Below, piece after piece: positions 1 to 7,204 of a DNA stretch of 20,576 bases (its first letter is position 1; each line of letters begins with the position of its first letter). The stretch covers positions 1-20,576 of the forward strand of contig SLHZ01000281.1 in assembly GCA_007135895.1 (NCBI GenBank), given 5' to 3'. The DNA comes from Balneolales bacterium (GTDB lineage Bacteria; Bacteroidota; Rhodothermia; Balneolales; Natronogracilivirgulaceae). The position numbers and the translations under genes are program-made. A model generated the notes under the pieces. It was not told where the DNA came from. It ran no database searches and was given only the letters and a program-made list of their open reading frames with translations.

Positions 1-461
1 CGATTCTGGCTCATGAAGTGGGGCATTACAGGAAAAAGCATATCCCGAAGAATATGATCACGGGCTTTTTGCATTCCGGTTTTATCCTGTTCATGCTTTC
101 ATTATTCATCAGGGTGCCGGGTTTACATGAGGCTTTTTTTATGGATCAGGTATCGGTATATGCCGGGCTGATCTTTTTTGGTCTCTTGTATTCGCCGATT
201 GGTACCATTTCATCGATCGCCATGCAGTATATTTCGCGCAGATTCGAGTATCAGGCAGATCATTTTGCGTCCACCACCATCTCTGATCCTGAAAGTCTGG
301 TATCGGCGCTAATGAAGCTTGCCGCCGATAATCTTTCGCACCTTACCCCTCATCCCTTTTATGTCTTTTTGAATTACAGCCATCCGCCGGTTCCCGATCG
401 TATCCGGGCTATTCGCAACCGACCCGCTACCGGGTCTCCAAATCCTGCATACCATGTCTGA
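1..461 (+). CDS. M48 (Ste24/CAAX prenyl protease-like) zinc metallopeptidase, 5'-truncated by window edge
   Basis: This is the C-terminal part of a membrane zinc protease; reading starts at base 3 and the true start lies outside the window. The first visible residues are ILAHEVGHYRKKH, which hold the HExxH zinc motif (HEVGH). Two hydrophobic stretches follow, at about bases 60-115 and 145-225. Next comes FEYQADHFA, where the Glu is the expected third zinc ligand. The tail has the pattern TPHPFYVFLNYSHPPVPDRI, which is highly characteristic of the Ste24 branch of M48 rather than HtpX. Ste24 enzymes cleave inside or beside the membrane; in bacteria the substrates are mostly unknown, and membrane-protein quality control is an inference. 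The gene overlaps the next one by 8 bp (454-461), so the two are probably cotranscribed. I am confident of the family and unsure of the role. Confidence 0.9.
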   Translation, partial: ILAHEVGHYRKKHIPKNMITGFLHSGFILFMLSLFIRVPGLHEAFFMDQVSVYAGLIFFGLLYSPIGTISSIAMQYISRRFEYQADHFASTTISDPESLVSALMKLAADNLSHLTPHPFYVFLNYSHPPVPDRIRAIRNRPATGSPNPAYHV

Positions 462-2334
462 TAAAGCAAAACGCTCATCTTCTTTGACATCCCTTTGGGT
501 AAAAACGGGCAGCATTTCATCGCGCATTTATCTTGCATGGACGGACAGCCGGTTTGCCCTTCTTGCAGCCCTGGTCTTGTCCGTTTCATTTCTGGGATCA
601 TGTCATTCGCAAACAAACCGGAACCATGCCATGGAAAAAAAGAACGAAGCCTGGGTGAAGAGCATGCTTGAAACCATGTCAGATCGCCAGAAAACGGGTC
701 AGCTGATCATGGCTACCACTATTTGGGATGAAAGGAACGGTTTTGGCGCGGATGCCTATGATCCCGCTCCGGTCTCTCAGCTCGAGCATATGCAAACCAT
801 GATCCAGCAGTATCATGCGGGGTCGGTGATCATTTACAACTGGAGCCGGGCCGGGACAATGACCCGTTTTAATAACCAGCTGCAGCAGTGGGCTTTGGAG
901 ATGGATCCCGGGATTCCCCTCTTTATATCGGCCGACCTTGAATACGGTCTGGCACAACGTCTTCCCTATGAAGCCACGGTCTTTCCCAGGCAGATGGGGA
1001 TTGGGGCTGCCGGAAAAGAGGACTTTGCATGGGAACAGGGCCGCATAACAGCCCTGGAGGGTTTGGCGACCGGGTTCAACTGGAGTTACTCACCGGTCGC
1101 AGATGTAAATGTGAGTCCACAGAATCCGGTTATCGGAGTACGGGCTTTCGGTGAGCAGACAGAAGAGGTTTCCCGCCTGACTGCCGCCATGGTGAGAGGA
1201 TCGCAAGAGCATGGCATGATTGCAACACCCAAACATTTTCCAGGCCATGGAGACACCGATTTTGATTCACATTATGATCTTTCCATGGTCTCCTATGACA
1301 TGGAGACACTGCGAAAAATCCACCTTCCCCCTTTTCAGGCTGCCATAGATGCCGGAGCCGATGCCATCATGACGGCCCATGTTGTCATTGAGGCTTTGGA
1401 CCCTTCTCTACCGGCAACGCTATCGGAGAAGGTGCTGACCGGCCTGCTTCGACAAGAGATGGGTTTTGAGGGTATCGTTGTGACCGATGCCATGAGTATG
1501 GATGCTATTGACGACTACTGGGGAGCCGGTGAAGCGGCAGTAATGGCCATTCTGGCTGGTGCCGATATCATCATGGCAACCGGGACACCCGGGCAGCAGG
1601 CCGAGACCTTCGAAGCGCTCTATTCGGCTGTTCAGGAGGGTGTAATCAGCAAAGAGCGGTTGGAAGAATCGGTTGGGCGAATACTACGTACCAAAGCGAA
1701 ATATGGCCTTGACCGATTCAAAATGCCGGATCCGGCAAAGGCCTTGGTCGTGGCCGGCCACGAGGATCACCGTCAGAAAGCCCGTGAAATTGCCGTCGCA
1801 TCCATGACCCTGGTCCGCAATGAAGGAATCCTTCCTTTTGATCCGAACGACGGCAGCACCACGCTCGTTGCCGGTGTAGCCTATGTGCCGGAGCTGACCG
1901 GAATTGTGGAAAACAGAAGCAGCGGGGCGGTGCTTTCCTGGCAATATGGCCGTCTTCCCGCCGATATCAATCCGACAAAAACAGCCGTAGAGGAGGCTAT
2001 GGCCCTGGCCCGAAATGCCAATCGCATTATCGCTTTTACTTATTCCTACAGCAGTTTGAAGGAGGGACAGAGAGCTCTGGTTGAGGCTTTTGCCGCAACG
2101 GGCAAACCGATGGCCGTTGTTTCACTGGGGCTTCCCTATGACCTGTTGTCCTTTCCGGATGTACCTGCCTACCTGGCGACCTATTCACTGGACCGCTGGC
2201 CTCATGCTACTCCGACGCCGGTGGTATGGGATGCGGTAATCGATGTGCTTTTCGGCCTGGAACAACCAGGCGGGCGCTTGCCGGTATCGATCGGGGAGGA
2301 CTGGCCCTTGGGTTATGGTCTTGACTACCCATGA
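454..2334 (+). CDS. Glycoside hydrolase family 3 lipoprotein, NagZ-type beta-N-acetylhexosaminidase-like
   Basis: A 626-residue GH3 enzyme. The N-terminus has a hydrophobic stretch ending in a lipobox (SFLGSC, Cys50), so the mature protein is predicted to be a lipoprotein anchored in the envelope. The catalytic barrel carries KHFPGHGDTDFDSH (residues 260-273), the NagZ-type loop that supplies the His/Asp acid-base dyad. The predicted nucleophile is Asp345 in VTDAMSM. These two motifs point to beta-N-acetylhexosaminidase, or GlcNAc phosphorylase, activity on peptidoglycan or chitin fragments rather than to a plant-type beta-glucosidase. A second domain (about 430-626) ends in LPVSIGEDWPLGYGLDY, a typical GH3 C-terminal signature. 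No beta-lactamase-like domain is fused, unlike some Bacteroidota homologues. The ~32 residues before the hydrophobic core are long for a lipoprotein signal, but no later ATG exists before it, so ATG 454 is kept. It overlaps the M48 gene by 8 bp. Confidence 0.9.
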   Translation: MSDKAKRSSSLTSLWVKTGSISSRIYLAWTDSRFALLAALVLSVSFLGSCHSQTNRNHAMEKKNEAWVKSMLETMSDRQKTGQLIMATTIWDERNGFGADAYDPAPVSQLEHMQTMIQQYHAGSVIIYNWSRAGTMTRFNNQLQQWALEMDPGIPLFISADLEYGLAQRLPYEATVFPRQMGIGAAGKEDFAWEQGRITALEGLATGFNWSYSPVADVNVSPQNPVIGVRAFGEQTEEVSRLTAAMVRGSQEHGMIATPKHFPGHGDTDFDSHYDLSMVSYDMETLRKIHLPPFQAAIDAGADAIMTAHVVIEALDPSLPATLSEKVLTGLLRQEMGFEGIVVTDAMSMDAIDDYWGAGEAAVMAILAGADIIMATGTPGQQAETFEALYSAVQEGVISKERLEESVGRILRTKAKYGLDRFKMPDPAKALVVAGHEDHRQKAREIAVASMTLVRNEGILPFDPNDGSTTLVAGVAYVPELTGIVENRSSGAVLSWQYGRLPADINPTKTAVEEAMALARNANRIIAFTYSYSSLKEGQRALVEAFAATGKPMAVVSLGLPYDLLSFPDVPAYLATYSLDRWPHATPTPVVWDAVIDVLFGLEQPGGRLPVSIGEDWPLGYGLDYP

Positions 2335-2411
2335 ATCCTCTTTGACCGACCGTTATTGACCGACTCTTCGCCGTTCAGCAGACGAACTGAGGTTGTGTCC
2401 GATATGGTGAC

Positions 2412-2465
2412 CGGATACGCTGCCGGAACGCCGGTCAGGGCAGCGCATCCGAATTCGCCTTTTTT
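2412..2465 (+). terminator. Candidate terminator after the GH3 gene
   Basis: An inverted repeat lies at 2412-2424 and 2439-2451 (CGGATACGCTGCC against GGCAGCGCATCCG). Twelve of 13 positions pair, around a 14-nt loop, and a run of six T follows at 2460-2465. The T run starts about 9 nt after the stem, which is farther than in a canonical intrinsic terminator. The position fits, between the convergent GH3 and spmB genes. A smaller direct repeat, TTGACCGAC, lies upstream at 2342-2350 and 2356-2364, with no assigned role. Confidence 0.45.
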
Positions 2466-2471
2466 AGTGTC

Positions 2472-2993
2472 TTAACCGAAAAGCAGGTTCACGATGATGA
2501 TGGATGATATGATACCGGCAAGGTCTGCCATCAGTCCGGTGGCAACCGCATATTTGACCCTGCGGATACCAATCGCGCCGAAATAGACCGCGATGACGTA
2601 AAAAGTGGTTTCGGTGGACCCGAACATGGTGCCGGCCATTTTGACCAGCAGTGAATCTTCGCCATAGGTGGCGATCATATCGGCCAGCACGCCCACAGAT
2701 CCGCTACCGGTAAGGGGACGAAAGATGGCCATCGGAAGCATCTCGACCGGAAACCCCACAAAGCCAAGTACCGGTCCGAGTGCCATCATGAAAAACTCCA
2801 TGGCTCCGCTGTCCCGAAACATGCCGATGGCGAAAAGTATGGCCACCAGATAGGGAATAATCCGGACACCGATTTCAAAACCTTCTTTGGCACCGTCAAC
2901 AAAGACTTCGTAGACCTTGACCTTTTTGATCAGACCATAAAGTGGGATAAAAACAATGATAATGGGCAGTATAAAAGCAACAATGGTTTGCAT
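2472..2993 (-). CDS. spmB: SpmB-like nucleoside-recognition (Gate) domain membrane protein
   Basis: A 173-residue polytopic membrane protein, close in length to Bacillus SpmB. It contains RPLTGSGSVGVLADMI and GSTETTFYVIAVYFGAIGIR, conserved signatures of this family. It starts two bases after the spmA stop, and its ribosome site GGAGGA (plus-strand 3000-3005, 6-nt spacing) lies inside the last codons of spmA, so the pair is translated together. The family name comes from spore core dehydration in Bacillus, but SpmA/SpmB pairs are widespread in non-sporulating bacteria, where the Gate domains are thought to form a transporter-like membrane unit of unknown substrate. Nothing nearby suggests sporulation. 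Family assignment is firm; function is open. Confidence 0.9.
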   Translation of the reverse strand: MQTIVAFILPIIIVFIPLYGLIKKVKVYEVFVDGAKEGFEIGVRIIPYLVAILFAIGMFRDSGAMEFFMMALGPVLGFVGFPVEMLPMAIFRPLTGSGSVGVLADMIATYGEDSLLVKMAGTMFGSTETTFYVIAVYFGAIGIRRVKYAVATGLMADLAGIISSIIIVNLLFG

Positions 2994-2995
2994 GG

Positions 2996-3937
2996 TTATT
3001 CCTCCGTCTTCTGGTCTTCAGGTATATCTTCGAGATGATCATCTTCGGGATTGAACCGCTCGTAGATTTTCGCGGCGGTCACACCGACAATCAGCGAGAT
3101 CCCCGTGACGATCAGGATACTGATCATCAGCTGGTTAACGCCGGTTCCGATGAGGGCAACCAGGGTTGCGGGGGGAAGCAGCTGGATACTGGCCGTATTG
3201 ACGGTCAGCAGCATGCATTGCGCATTGGTGGCTTTGTCTTTGCTGGGGTTCAGCTTCTGAAGCTCCTCCATCGCTTTGATGCCGAGCGGAGTGGCCGCAT
3301 TGCCCAGTCCCAGTATGTTGGCGGCCAGATTGAGACTGATGACGCCATGGGCGGAGTGGCCTTTGGGTACGTTTGGAAACAGGAATCGCATGAAAGGCTG
3401 TACAAACCGGACGATAAAATACATCAAACCGCTGGCTTCGGCGATTTTCATCAGTCCCAGCCAAAGTGCCATCACACCGATGAGGCCGATGGCCAGGCGA
3501 ACGCCGAAATCGGCCATGCTGAATGCGGCATTCGATATGGCCCGCAGTTTGACATAGCGAACTTCCGGAAGCAGAATGGCGGCAACGGATGTGGCAGGAT
3601 TAAAAACCTCGATGGAGGCCAGGATCTGGGTTTCCGATGAGGCCTCCTGGTCCTCTGCAATATTGCGCCATAGTTCGGGCATTTCAGGATCCACGGTGAT
3701 CATCATTTCCGGATTATCCTGGAGCGGCCGCCAGGCGGCTTCAAATACGCCCTGATGGCCCTTTATGGTAAAGTGTACGTTTTGACGTTTTGTGTGGTCA
3801 CCGTTCTCGGGGAAGGTGATCTCCACGTAGTGTATTTCGCCGTTCTGGTATTTGTTCTGGGCCATGTCGATAATGTCCTGGCTTACAGCAAATACCAGAC
3901 TGATAATAATCAGTCCGGCCCAAATATAATTTAGCAT
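2996..3937 (-). CDS. spmA: SpmA-like nucleoside-recognition (Gate) domain membrane protein with an N-terminal insertion
   Basis: A 313-residue partner of the SpmB-like protein. The C-terminal two thirds has the family core: LAIGLIGVMALWLGLMKIAE, then SLNLAANILGLGNAATPLGIKAM, then KATNAQCMLLTVNTASIQLLPP, with several membrane segments. The N-terminus begins with the expected first membrane helix (MLNYIWAGLIIISLVFAVSQ). Between that helix and the core, at about residues 30-135, sits a soluble polar segment rich in alternating beta-like patterns, which Bacillus SpmA (about 196 residues) does not have. I infer an extra-membrane domain inserted in a loop. No strong ribosome site precedes the ATG at 3937. 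The pair is transcribed leftward from the divergent region shared with the E2 gene. Confidence 0.85.
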   Translation of the reverse strand: MLNYIWAGLIIISLVFAVSQDIIDMAQNKYQNGEIHYVEITFPENGDHTKRQNVHFTIKGHQGVFEAAWRPLQDNPEMMITVDPEMPELWRNIAEDQEASSETQILASIEVFNPATSVAAILLPEVRYVKLRAISNAAFSMADFGVRLAIGLIGVMALWLGLMKIAEASGLMYFIVRFVQPFMRFLFPNVPKGHSAHGVISLNLAANILGLGNAATPLGIKAMEELQKLNPSKDKATNAQCMLLTVNTASIQLLPPATLVALIGTGVNQLMISILIVTGISLIVGVTAAKIYERFNPEDDHLEDIPEDQKTEE

Positions 3938-4386
3938 GGATTCAGGGGTTTTTGGTGTTATCGAAACAAACAGATGCGCTCAGAACCGCTGTAAATAATA
4001 CCTGAAAAAACGGTTTTCTGCATTGCCGTTACAATGACGGGCGTTCTCCCACAGGAAAATATTGAAAAAAGGAGGGCCTTCAAAAAACAACCGGAAATAG
4101 TCCGTTTTTTTTTTGAATACCATGGTATGGGCTGGACGGTATGGGGCGGAAAGTGCGGTCCGGACGGTATGGGGCGGAAAGTGTGGCCCGGAAAGTATGG
4201 CCCGGAAAGTATGGCCCGGAAAGTATGGGGTGGAAAGTATGGCCAGGAAGATCGCAACGCGTATGCCAGGATCATGAAATGAAAGGGAATGGCAATAGCA
4301 ATAATTTGAACCACATCTGCTCTTGTTTTGTTACAATATGTGATATTTTAAAACTATCCATTTTCAACTTATGAAAAACAGGCAAT
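3938..4386. other. Divergent intergenic region between spmA and the E2 gene
   Basis: This 449-bp stretch must hold promoters for spmA (leftward) and the E2 gene (rightward). It contains a short hairpin CATTG/CAATG at 4021-4036. A weak CGGA/TCCG hairpin (4092-4104) is followed by ten T (4105-4114) and resembles a small plus-strand terminator or attenuator. The 14-bp minisatellite at 4127-4252 is listed separately. An AT-rich segment at 4300-4386 includes TACAAT (4332-4337), a possible -10 element without a convincingly spaced -35 partner. Open frames crossing the repeat on both strands look like repeat artefacts, and I do not call a gene here. Confidence 0.6.
4127..4252. repeat. 14-bp tandem repeat, nine units
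   Basis: Nine consecutive 14-bp units start at 4127, 4141, 4155, 4169, 4183, 4197, 4211, 4225 and 4239. The commonest form is ATGGCCCGGAAAGT. The units at 4197 and 4211 are identical, the one at 4183 differs from them by one base, and the outer units are more diverged (for example ATGGGCTGGACGGT and ATGGCCAGGAAGAT). The centre is therefore probably the most recently duplicated part. The period is not a multiple of three and the array lies between divergent genes, so it is non-coding. Confidence 0.93.
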
Positions 4387-5805
4387 ATGGCACGTATTGA
4401 AGTAGTTATGCCCAAGATGGGAGAATCCATCATGGAGGGGACGATTGTAGAATGGTCCAAGAAAGTCGGTGATCACGTGGAGCTTGACGAGACACTGCTT
4501 GAAATCGCTACAGACAAGGTGGATTCGGAGGTGCCTGCACCCGAAGCCGGAGTACTTGTTGAGATTCTGGCTGAAGAGGGGGAGACGGTTGAAGTGGGTG
4601 TACCGATTGCAATTATTGAGACCGAGCCCGAAGCCGCAAAAGGGGCGCAGAGTGAGCAAAAGGCCTCCGATAGTAAAAAGCCGGAAAAAAAGGAAAAAAC
4701 AGCTGACATAGAACAGGAAGTTTCTTCTTCGGCACCGGAAACGACCCGCGACACGAAACCGCAACAGTCATCTGCGGACTCTGTGGCTGCTGAGGCAGAG
4801 GATACCACGGCGGAGCCTGCCTCCACTGGTTCCCGGGGATCGTCTGATGAAGAGGCGCCGCAGCTTCGCAAGACCGGATCAGACGGTCGCTTCTATTCGC
4901 CGCTCGTGCGGTCAATTGCCCACGAAGAAGGGATTTCGCAAAAAGAACTCGAGACCATAACGGGCAGTGGTTCCCAGGGCCGGGTGACGAAGCAGGATAT
5001 ACTGGATTATGTCGCATCAGGGAAAAAAGAGACAAAAAAGGATCCTGTTGTTCTGCCTTCTTACGACAGCACCTCGCGTCCGCAGCAAAATGTCGAGATC
5101 ATCAAAATGGACCGGATGAGGAAGCTTATATCGGAACACATGACACGGTCTCTTCAAACATCGGCGCATGTCACCACTTTTGGCGAGGCCGATGTAACCC
5201 GGCTGGTGCGTTTTCGGGACAAGCATAAAGACCGTTTTTTACGGGATCATGGTTTCAAGCTGACTTTTACTCCGTTTTTTGTGGAAGCTACGATTCAGGC
5301 AATCAGGGAATTTCCGCTTTTGAACAGTTCGGTGGAGGGTGACAACATATTGCTCAAGCGGGATATCAACTACGGTATCGCTGTCTCTCTCGGGGAGTCG
5401 GGGACAGGCGGACTGGTGGTTCCGGTGATTAAGAATGCCGGCGAGATGAATCTTCAGGGCCTTGCACGCATGATACATCAACTGGCCGGCAAGGCGCGAA
5501 GCAAGACACTCTCACCGGATGATCTGTTTGGGGGGACCTTCACTCTTACCAATTACGGAAGTGTCGGCAATCTGATGGGAACACCGATTATCAACCAGCC
5601 GCAGGTAGCCATTTTCGGAACCGGTATTATTCAGAAGCGACCGGTGGTCATGGAAGTTGAAGGCAACGATACGATCGCCATTCGGCATATGGTTTATTTG
5701 AGTATGAGCTACGACCATCGTATTATTGACGGTGCCATGGGTGGAGCGTTTGTTCAGCGTGTGAAAGAACTCCTGGAAAACTTTGATACGACTCGTGGTA
5801 TCTGA
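4387..5805 (+). CDS. 2-oxoacid dehydrogenase complex E2 (dihydrolipoamide acyltransferase)
   Basis: A 472-residue acyltransferase that forms the core of a 2-oxoacid dehydrogenase complex and passes acyl groups from lipoyl-lysine to CoA in the cytoplasm. Residues 2-77 are a single lipoyl domain; Lys44 in TDKVDS is the lipoylation site. Residues 78-165 are a linker rich in Ser, Glu and Lys, not the Ala/Pro type. Residues 169-209 (FYSPLVRSIAHEEGIS, then GRVTKQDILDYV) are the E1/E3-binding domain. The catalytic domain runs from about 237 to the end and carries YDHRIIDG with His444 and Asp448. The sequence cannot separate pyruvate, branched-chain and 2-oxoglutarate specificity; the MPKMGESIMEGTI start is common in branched-chain or broad-specificity E2s of Bacteroidota. 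No E1 or E3 gene is adjacent, so the subunits must come from elsewhere. Confidence 0.93.
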   Translation: MARIEVVMPKMGESIMEGTIVEWSKKVGDHVELDETLLEIATDKVDSEVPAPEAGVLVEILAEEGETVEVGVPIAIIETEPEAAKGAQSEQKASDSKKPEKKEKTADIEQEVSSSAPETTRDTKPQQSSADSVAAEAEDTTAEPASTGSRGSSDEEAPQLRKTGSDGRFYSPLVRSIAHEEGISQKELETITGSGSQGRVTKQDILDYVASGKKETKKDPVVLPSYDSTSRPQQNVEIIKMDRMRKLISEHMTRSLQTSAHVTTFGEADVTRLVRFRDKHKDRFLRDHGFKLTFTPFFVEATIQAIREFPLLNSSVEGDNILLKRDINYGIAVSLGESGTGGLVVPVIKNAGEMNLQGLARMIHQLAGKARSKTLSPDDLFGGTFTLTNYGSVGNLMGTPIINQPQVAIFGTGIIQKRPVVMEVEGNDTIAIRHMVYLSMSYDHRIIDGAMGGAFVQRVKELLENFDTTRGI

Positions 5806-5818
5806 CCCGGAATACTGT

Positions 5819-5840
5819 TCACCAACGAACCGGTTGGTGA
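5819..5840 (+). terminator. Hairpin after the E2 gene, possible terminator
   Basis: A perfect 8-bp inverted repeat, TCACCAAC (5819-5826) and GTTGGTGA (5833-5840), surrounds a 6-nt loop 14 bases after the E2 stop. No T run follows, so it may be a transcript 3'-end stabiliser or a Rho-assisted stop rather than an intrinsic terminator. Confidence 0.35.
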
Positions 5841-5911
5841 GTAAATATTGTCGTAACCCCCGGTGACGGTCTCCCCTGGTTCATACTTGCAGTAATACTT
5901 GCCTGACTGCC

Positions 5912-6808
5912 TTGAAGCTAGCACATAAAAAAGAAGAAGTGAGGCTGATGGTCTCACGATGGAGACAACAGTCGGACCGGGTTGCCCTTGTACCGACGAT
6001 GGGAGCGTTGCATGAAGGTCATCTCTCGCTTATCCGGCAGGTACGAGAACATGCCGGCAGGGTAGTTGTGTCCATTTTCCTGAACCCCACTCAGTTTGGT
6101 CCGGGTGAGGATTATGAGTCGTATCCCCGGACACTGGCTCAGGATGTGGAGCTGTGTCGTCGTGAGGGGGTCTCTCTTGTTTTTGCACCGGATGCAAAGG
6201 AGATGTATGGTACCGGGAAAGGGGACTATTCCGGTTACATTTCATTCCGGATATCCCGGATGACGGATCATCTCTGCGGCGCCAGCCGAAGCGGGCATTT
6301 TGAGGGGGTGCTCCAGGTAGTCAACAAACTGTTCAACACCGTGCAGCCGGATGTGGCGGTTTTCGGTCAGAAAGATATTCAGCAGTGGTTTCTGATTCGC
6401 CAGATGGCTGCTGAAACCGATCAACCGGTGGAGATACTGATGGGTCCGACCCGCCGGGAGTCTGACGGCCTGGCGATGAGCAGCCGGAACATCTACCTCA
6501 ACGAGGAGGATCGTAAAAAAGCTCCGATGCTTTATGCTTCCCTTCAGCGGATATCGGCGGTACTAGCCGAAAAAGCAGGTCATGACGATCAACGTCCGGT
6601 TAGCGTAAATGCCTCCCTGCTGGAAGCGGAATACTCGATATTGCGTGAAAATGGAATGAATCTTGATTATCTTACCGTAGTATCCACACCCGATTTGCAG
6701 CCGGCTGACGTTATCATACCAGGGCGGCTGTATGTTGTTGCAGTGGCCGCATGGCTGGGAGGGACCCGGCTGATTGATAATGTTTTACTGAATACAAACG
6801 CAGGTTGA
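5912..6808 (+). CDS. panC: Pantothenate synthetase
   Basis: A 298-residue enzyme that joins pantoate and beta-alanine with ATP to give pantothenate, the precursor of CoA. Residues 28-37 (PTMGALHEGH) carry the HxGH nucleotide-binding motif (His34, His37). FLNPTQF (56-62), GQKD (152-155) and RESDGLAMSSRN (182-193, the KMSKS-like loop) follow in the family order. The start is uncertain: no ATG lies near the expected N-terminus. TTG 5912 yields LKLAHKKEEV, which aligns with the usual first beta strand (KIIHTIEEL-like). The next candidates, GTG 5939 and ATG 5948, would remove that strand. I prefer TTG 5912. It lies six bases before panD and is almost certainly cotranscribed with it. Confidence 0.95.
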   Translation: MKLAHKKEEVRLMVSRWRQQSDRVALVPTMGALHEGHLSLIRQVREHAGRVVVSIFLNPTQFGPGEDYESYPRTLAQDVELCRREGVSLVFAPDAKEMYGTGKGDYSGYISFRISRMTDHLCGASRSGHFEGVLQVVNKLFNTVQPDVAVFGQKDIQQWFLIRQMAAETDQPVEILMGPTRRESDGLAMSSRNIYLNEEDRKKAPMLYASLQRISAVLAEKAGHDDQRPVSVNASLLEAEYSILRENGMNLDYLTVVSTPDLQPADVIIPGRLYVVAVAAWLGGTRLIDNVLLNTNAG

Positions 6809-6814
6809 CGGTTC

Positions 6815-7204
6815 ATGATGCTTGAAATGTTCAAAGGAAAACTTCACATGCTCACTGTGACACAGGCGGACCTGTATTACGAGGGCAGCATCACGATCGA
6901 TCAGGATCTGCTCGACGAGGCGGGAATTCTCGTCTATGAAAAAGTGCAGGTTGTGAATATCAACAACGGTACACGCCTGGAAACCTATACCATCCCCGGG
7001 AAGCGGGGCAGCCGGGAGGTTTGCATGAACGGCCCGGCTGCACGTATGACCACCGTAGGTGACCGGATTATTGTTATTGCCTATGCCCGCATGACGGAAG
7101 AAGAGGCGAGAGCGCACCAGCCCCGCATCGTCCTTATGGACGCTGATAACAACCCGGTAAAGATCCTGCGCGAGTCGGTGCCCGGCCAGCGTTATTCCAC
7201 GTAA
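6815..7204 (+). CDS. panD: Aspartate 1-decarboxylase proenzyme
   Basis: A 129-residue pyruvoyl enzyme that decarboxylates aspartate to beta-alanine, the second substrate of PanC. Self-cleavage is expected between Gly24 and Ser25 in YYEGSITID, turning Ser25 into the pyruvoyl cofactor. Other family marks are the KLHMLTVTQADLYY opening, ETYTIPGKRGS, and NGPAARMTTVGDRIIVIAYA. The length is normal. Two adjacent ATG codons (6815 and 6818) could both start it. The gene follows panC by six bases, making a two-gene pantothenate operon, and its last 13 bp overlap the 3' end of the convergent M20 peptidase gene. Confidence 0.96.
   Translation: MMLEMFKGKLHMLTVTQADLYYEGSITIDQDLLDEAGILVYEKVQVVNINNGTRLETYTIPGKRGSREVCMNGPAARMTTVGDRIIVIAYARMTEEEARAHQPRIVLMDADNNPVKILRESVPGQRYST

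Noticed and set aside
2472..3937. Sporulation locus
   Set aside because: The spmA/spmB names come from Bacillus; no other sporulation gene is nearby and the pair is common in non-sporulating bacteria.
4092..4114. Intrinsic terminator (CGGA/TCCG hairpin plus ten T)
   Set aside because: The stem is only four base pairs and no plus-strand gene lies upstream that would need it; it is noted only within the intergenic entry.
3958..4314. A 118-codon minus-strand frame and an 82-codon plus-strand frame across the 14-bp repeat
   Set aside because: Both consist largely of translated repeat; the 14-bp period shifts frame with every unit, and no domain or ribosome site supports them.
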